Assembly: GCF_003858635.1 (NCBI RefSeq)
Contig: NZ_RQJO01000009.1
Location: 868,001-932,000, forward strand
Length of the DNA stretch: 64,000 bases
DNA from: Larkinella rosea
GTDB taxonomy: Bacteria; Bacteroidota; Bacteroidia; Cytophagales; Spirosomataceae
Direction: 5' to 3'
Shown here: piece after piece, positions 61,595-64,000 of the stretch
How positions within the stretch are numbered: position 1 is the first letter of the stretch
How the letters are laid out: each line of letters opens with the position of its first letter
Translations under genes and position numbers: made by a program
The notes under the pieces: model-generated
Databases searched by the model: none
What the model saw: only the letters and a program-made list of their open reading frames with translations
What the model was told of the DNA's origin: nothing

Positions 61595-62605
61595 TTATAA
61601 ATTCACCATCGCCATGCCCGTGGCGTCGTATCGGTCGCCGGTTGACGTACCCAGCGGCACAATGGCTTCCAGTCGGGCCAGTTCTTCCGGGGTCAATTGC
61701 ACCCGCGTGGCGGCCGTATTTTCTTCAATGTATTTGATCCGTTTGGTGCCTGGAATCGGTACAAATCCTTTCGAAACCACCCAGGCAATAGCCAGTTGAG
61801 ACGGCGTAATTTCCTTTTCGTCGGCCAGCGTTTTGATGGCTTCCACCAATTCCAGATTCCGGTAAAACTGGTCGCCCTGAAACCGGGGAATCGTTCGCCG
61901 GAAATCATCCGCCGGAAAATCGTCCGGGCTTTGAATGGCTCCGGTCAGAAAACCGCGTCCAATTGGAGAATAAGCCACAAAACCGATTCCGAGTTCCTGA
62001 AGCGTATCCAGCGTACCGTCTTCTTCCGCGCTGCGTTCAAAAAAAGAATACTCCGTTTGCACGGCGGTCAGCGGATGGATGGCGTGTGCTTTTTGAATGG
62101 TGGCCGCCGACACTTCCGATAACCCAATATACCCCACTTTTCCTTCCTGCACCAATTCGGCCATCGCCCCGACGGTTTCTTCGATCGGCGTGTTAGGATC
62201 CAGGCGGTGGAGGTAATACAGGTCGATGTAATCCGTGCCGAGGTTTTTCAGGGACCGTTCGACCGCTTTTCTGACGTAGTTCGGCTGGCCGTTGATGCGC
62301 CAGGTCAGTTGCTCGTTGTCGTCGATTTCGTACCCAAACTTGGTGGCAATGACGTACTGATCGCGGTTTCCGCGGATGGCTTTGGCCACGAGTCGTTCGT
62401 TGGCGAGGGGGCCGTATAAATCGGCCGTGTCCAGAAAATTACCGCCCAGTTCCAGCGAACGGTGAATGGTGGCAATCGACTCGGCTTCGTCGGATTTTCC
62501 GTAAATATCCATCCCCGCAATCTGGGTCATGCCCATACATCCCAATCCAATCAGCGGAACCACCAGCCCCTGGCTGCCTAACTTTGTTTTTTGAATACTG
62601 CTCAT
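61595..62605 (-). CDS. Aldo/keto reductase
   Basis: The 336-residue protein has the AKR barrel with the catalytic tetrad: Asp in FLDTADLYGP, the Tyr of the same segment, Lys in IATKFGY, and His in LYYLHRLDP. The NADPH end segment is IPGTKRIKYIEEN. Sequence features place it near AKR13-type general reductases. It is in an operon with an AraC regulator and lies next to a second AraC gene and an SDR gene, a typical xenobiotic or aldehyde response cluster. Confidence 0.92.
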   Translation of the reverse strand: MSSIQKTKLGSQGLVVPLIGLGCMGMTQIAGMDIYGKSDEAESIATIHRSLELGGNFLDTADLYGPLANERLVAKAIRGNRDQYVIATKFGYEIDDNEQLTWRINGQPNYVRKAVERSLKNLGTDYIDLYYLHRLDPNTPIEETVGAMAELVQEGKVGYIGLSEVSAATIQKAHAIHPLTAVQTEYSFFERSAEEDGTLDTLQELGIGFVAYSPIGRGFLTGAIQSPDDFPADDFRRTIPRFQGDQFYRNLELVEAIKTLADEKEITPSQLAIAWVVSKGFVPIPGTKRIKYIEENTAATRVQLTPEELARLEAIVPLGTSTGDRYDATGMAMVNL

Positions 62606-62838
62606 GATTTGTCTGTGTTCGTCAAAAATAACAGCACAAAGGTCCGCAGGCAGGATGGCAAAAAAGGATGCAAATCTCTTGAAGTTGTATCCGAAACGGG
62701 AAAAGAAATTATAAAAAAGGAATGAAAAATGTAAACGGGGCTGCCCTTTGGTGACGGATTTAGAATGTAAAATTCTAATAATCAGTTATTTTGATCACTT
62801 TTTCAGGTATTGTTACTCATTTTTCATTTCTTCTTTTC

Positions 62839-63729
62839 TCAATTCAAGCTAACTTTTTTGTACTGGTTTGGACTGACGCCCACTTCTTTCTTGAACAACC
62901 GGGAAAAATACGGTGGGTTTTCAAAACCGAGGGAGTAGGCAATTTCGGCCACGGTGGCGTCGGCGTTGTTCAGCAGGTGTTTGGCTTCCGAGATCAGAAA
63001 GAGATGGATATGTTCGATGGCGGTTTTACCGGTTTCCTGTTTCAGCAAATCGCTCGGGTAGCTGGTCGACAGATTCAGTTCGGCAGCCATAAACGTGACC
63101 GTAGGCAGCCCTTTTTTGGTCACCTGACCGCTTTCAAAATACTTCCTCAGGGTTTCCGAAAACCGGGAGATAATCCGGCCCGACAACTCCGTCCGATTCA
63201 TGAACTGGCGTTTGTAAAACCGCTGTGCATACCGAAGAATGGCTTCAATATGCCCCAGAATGATGTCTTTGCTGTATTCGTCCGGATTGTTGTTGTATTC
63301 CGTTTCAATATCCCGGTAAAGATCCCAGATAATCTGCTCCTCTTTCGGCGACAAATGCAGGGCTTCGTTGGCTTCGTATTCGAAATACTGATACTTTTTG
63401 ATTTCGGCATGAAGCGGATGGCCGTTCAGGTAATCCTCGTGGATGTAAATCGCAAAACCGTCCTCTTCCAGCTCCAGGTTCCGCATTTCAGCAATCTGGC
63501 GGGGCTTGATAAAATACATGGAACCGCTGTCGCTGTCGTAGTTCGTCCGGCCATACCGGATCATTCCGGATTTCATTTTTTTCAGGCCAATCATGTAGAA
63601 ATCCCCCGTGTATTCCCGGCTGTCGGTCGGGCAGGTCTGGTGGCACCGCAACAGGCTCAGCAACGGATGTTCCGGGGGCGGATAGCCGTTAAACTGGTGG
63701 AGTTCGCTCAACGTTTTAAAATGTGTCAT
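62839..63729 (-). CDS. AraC family transcriptional regulator
   Basis: The 296-residue protein has the same architecture as the AraC gene at 60.6-61.6 kb: a cupin-like N-terminal part (HFKTLSELHQFNGYPPPEHPLLSLL) with MKSGMIRYGRTNYDSDSGSMYFIKPRQ, and a C-terminal double helix-turn-helix ending GFENPPYFSRLFKKEVGVSPNQYKK. It diverges in the sensor region. It is 71 bases downstream of the partial SDR gene and probably regulates it. Confidence 0.92.
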   Translation of the reverse strand: MTHFKTLSELHQFNGYPPPEHPLLSLLRCHQTCPTDSREYTGDFYMIGLKKMKSGMIRYGRTNYDSDSGSMYFIKPRQIAEMRNLELEEDGFAIYIHEDYLNGHPLHAEIKKYQYFEYEANEALHLSPKEEQIIWDLYRDIETEYNNNPDEYSKDIILGHIEAILRYAQRFYKRQFMNRTELSGRIISRFSETLRKYFESGQVTKKGLPTVTFMAAELNLSTSYPSDLLKQETGKTAIEHIHLFLISEAKHLLNNADATVAEIAYSLGFENPPYFSRLFKKEVGVSPNQYKKVSLN

Positions 63730-63800
63730 GTCTGGTTGGGATAAATACCCAAACCGTCAGGCTCAGAGCATGACGGTTTGGGGAAATACGGTTTTCAAAC

Positions 63801-64000
63801 TTATTTGCCGTGCGCCAGTTCGGCCACTTCGCTCCATTCTTCCCAGGTTGCCAGTCGTTCGGCGTATACCTGACGGGTGAAGGGCAGCGTCACCTTGCCA
63901 AGGAACAAACGAAGGGGCGGATTTGTCGCATCGACCAGTTTTAAAATGGCGTCGACGGTAGCTTCCGGTTTTCCGATAGTGTCTTCTGTGAAACCGGCCC
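63801..64000 (-). CDS. Short-chain dehydrogenase/reductase, C-terminal end (5' part outside window)
   Basis: The minus-strand frame open at the window edge translates to AGFTEDTIGKPEATVDAILK, then LVDATNPPLRLFLGK, then QVYAERLATWEEWSEVAELA, and stops at TAA 63801-63803. The NPPLRLFLG and YAERLATWEEW strings match the C-terminal part of SDR oxidoreductases of the Bacteroidota short-chain type. Only 66 codons are visible, so the catalytic Ser-Tyr-Lys cannot be checked. Confidence 0.75.
   Translation of the reverse strand, partial: AGFTEDTIGKPEATVDAILKLVDATNPPLRLFLGKVTLPFTRQVYAERLATWEEWSEVAELAHGK

Larger units (their letters stand above)
136..63972. repeat. Dispersed heptamer AAAACCG / CGGTTTT, about 180 copies
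   Basis: The heptamer occurs on both strands through the window, in all frames of genes and in intergenic DNA. Examples are 136-142, 5909-5915, 5920-5926, 8434-8440, 8461-8467, 57189-57195, 57200-57206, 58613-58619 and 58626-58632. It often follows C, G or A and is followed by G or C most often. The count is by eye and may be off by 10 percent. Paired inverted copies form terminator stems at several gene ends. It is sparse at 8.5-12.9, 38.7-40.3 and 59.1-60.6 kb. Confidence 0.8.

Noticed and set aside
1-64000. tRNA, rRNA, CRISPR, prophage or transposase genes
   Set aside because: I searched intergenic stretches for T-loop strings, regular spacers and integrase/transposase motifs and found none.

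Overview
The window looks like chromosome of a Bacteroidota bacterium of the Cytophagales, most like the Larkinella/Spirosoma group. This rests on Bacteroidota-type promoters (TAnnTTTG with an upstream TTG/TTTG), few Shine-Dalgarno sites, a PorX-type regulator of type IX secretion together with a secreted enzyme carrying a type IX sorting tail, and many family-typical genes (TMEM220, DUF4905, TIGR02757, MacB-like permeases, TonB receptor). I saw no tRNA, rRNA, CRISPR array, prophage or insertion sequence. One structural RNA is present: a small SRP RNA at about 44.76-44.86 kb on the minus strand.

Layout: 0-2.2 kb thrA (3' end outside the window); 2.5-5.8 kb a VWA protein and a MoxR/Mg-chelatase-like AAA ATPase, separated by a Fic/Doc toxin-antitoxin pair; 6-8.4 kb an outer-membrane barrel, a YbjQ protein and a lipoprotein; 8.5-14.3 kb an accessory block (a tandem lipoprotein family with one decayed copy, and a mosaic SGNH esterase with lectin modules), bracketed by two nearly identical terminators; 14.4-21.2 kb housekeeping and DNA-repair genes (SMUG2-like glycosylase, class A beta-lactamase-like hydrolase, hydroxyacid dehydrogenase, pdxA, yicC, saccharopine-dehydrogenase-like protein, 3-methyladenine glycosylase); 21.2-26.8 kb a CocE hydrolase and a siderophore receptor with a PepSY reductase; 27-46.6 kb envelope and metabolic genes including kdsB, porX, an FtsE-type ATPase and a transaldolase-family enzyme; 46.6-51.6 kb a serine hydrolase and a macro-like/KAP NTPase fusion; 51.6-59.5 kb a polyol-type catabolic operon (MFS permease, hydroxyacid dehydrogenase, two FGGY kinases, phosphatase, GDPD) with a divergent DeoR regulator; 59.5-60.5 kb an AT-rich nucleotide-cyclase-like orphan beside a 62-bp perfect palindrome; 60.6-64 kb two AraC regulators, an aldo/keto reductase and the end of an SDR gene.

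The most unusual signal is not a gene. The heptamer AAAACCG and its complement CGGTTTT occur about 180 times by eye count, against about 8 expected by chance. They lie on both strands, in all reading frames and between genes, and often form the arms of terminators, as uptake sequences do in Neisseria and Pasteurellaceae. The heptamer is nearly absent from the AT-rich, apparently acquired segments. Long perfect inverted repeats (31-40 bp arms) at gene ends are a second genome-level feature.
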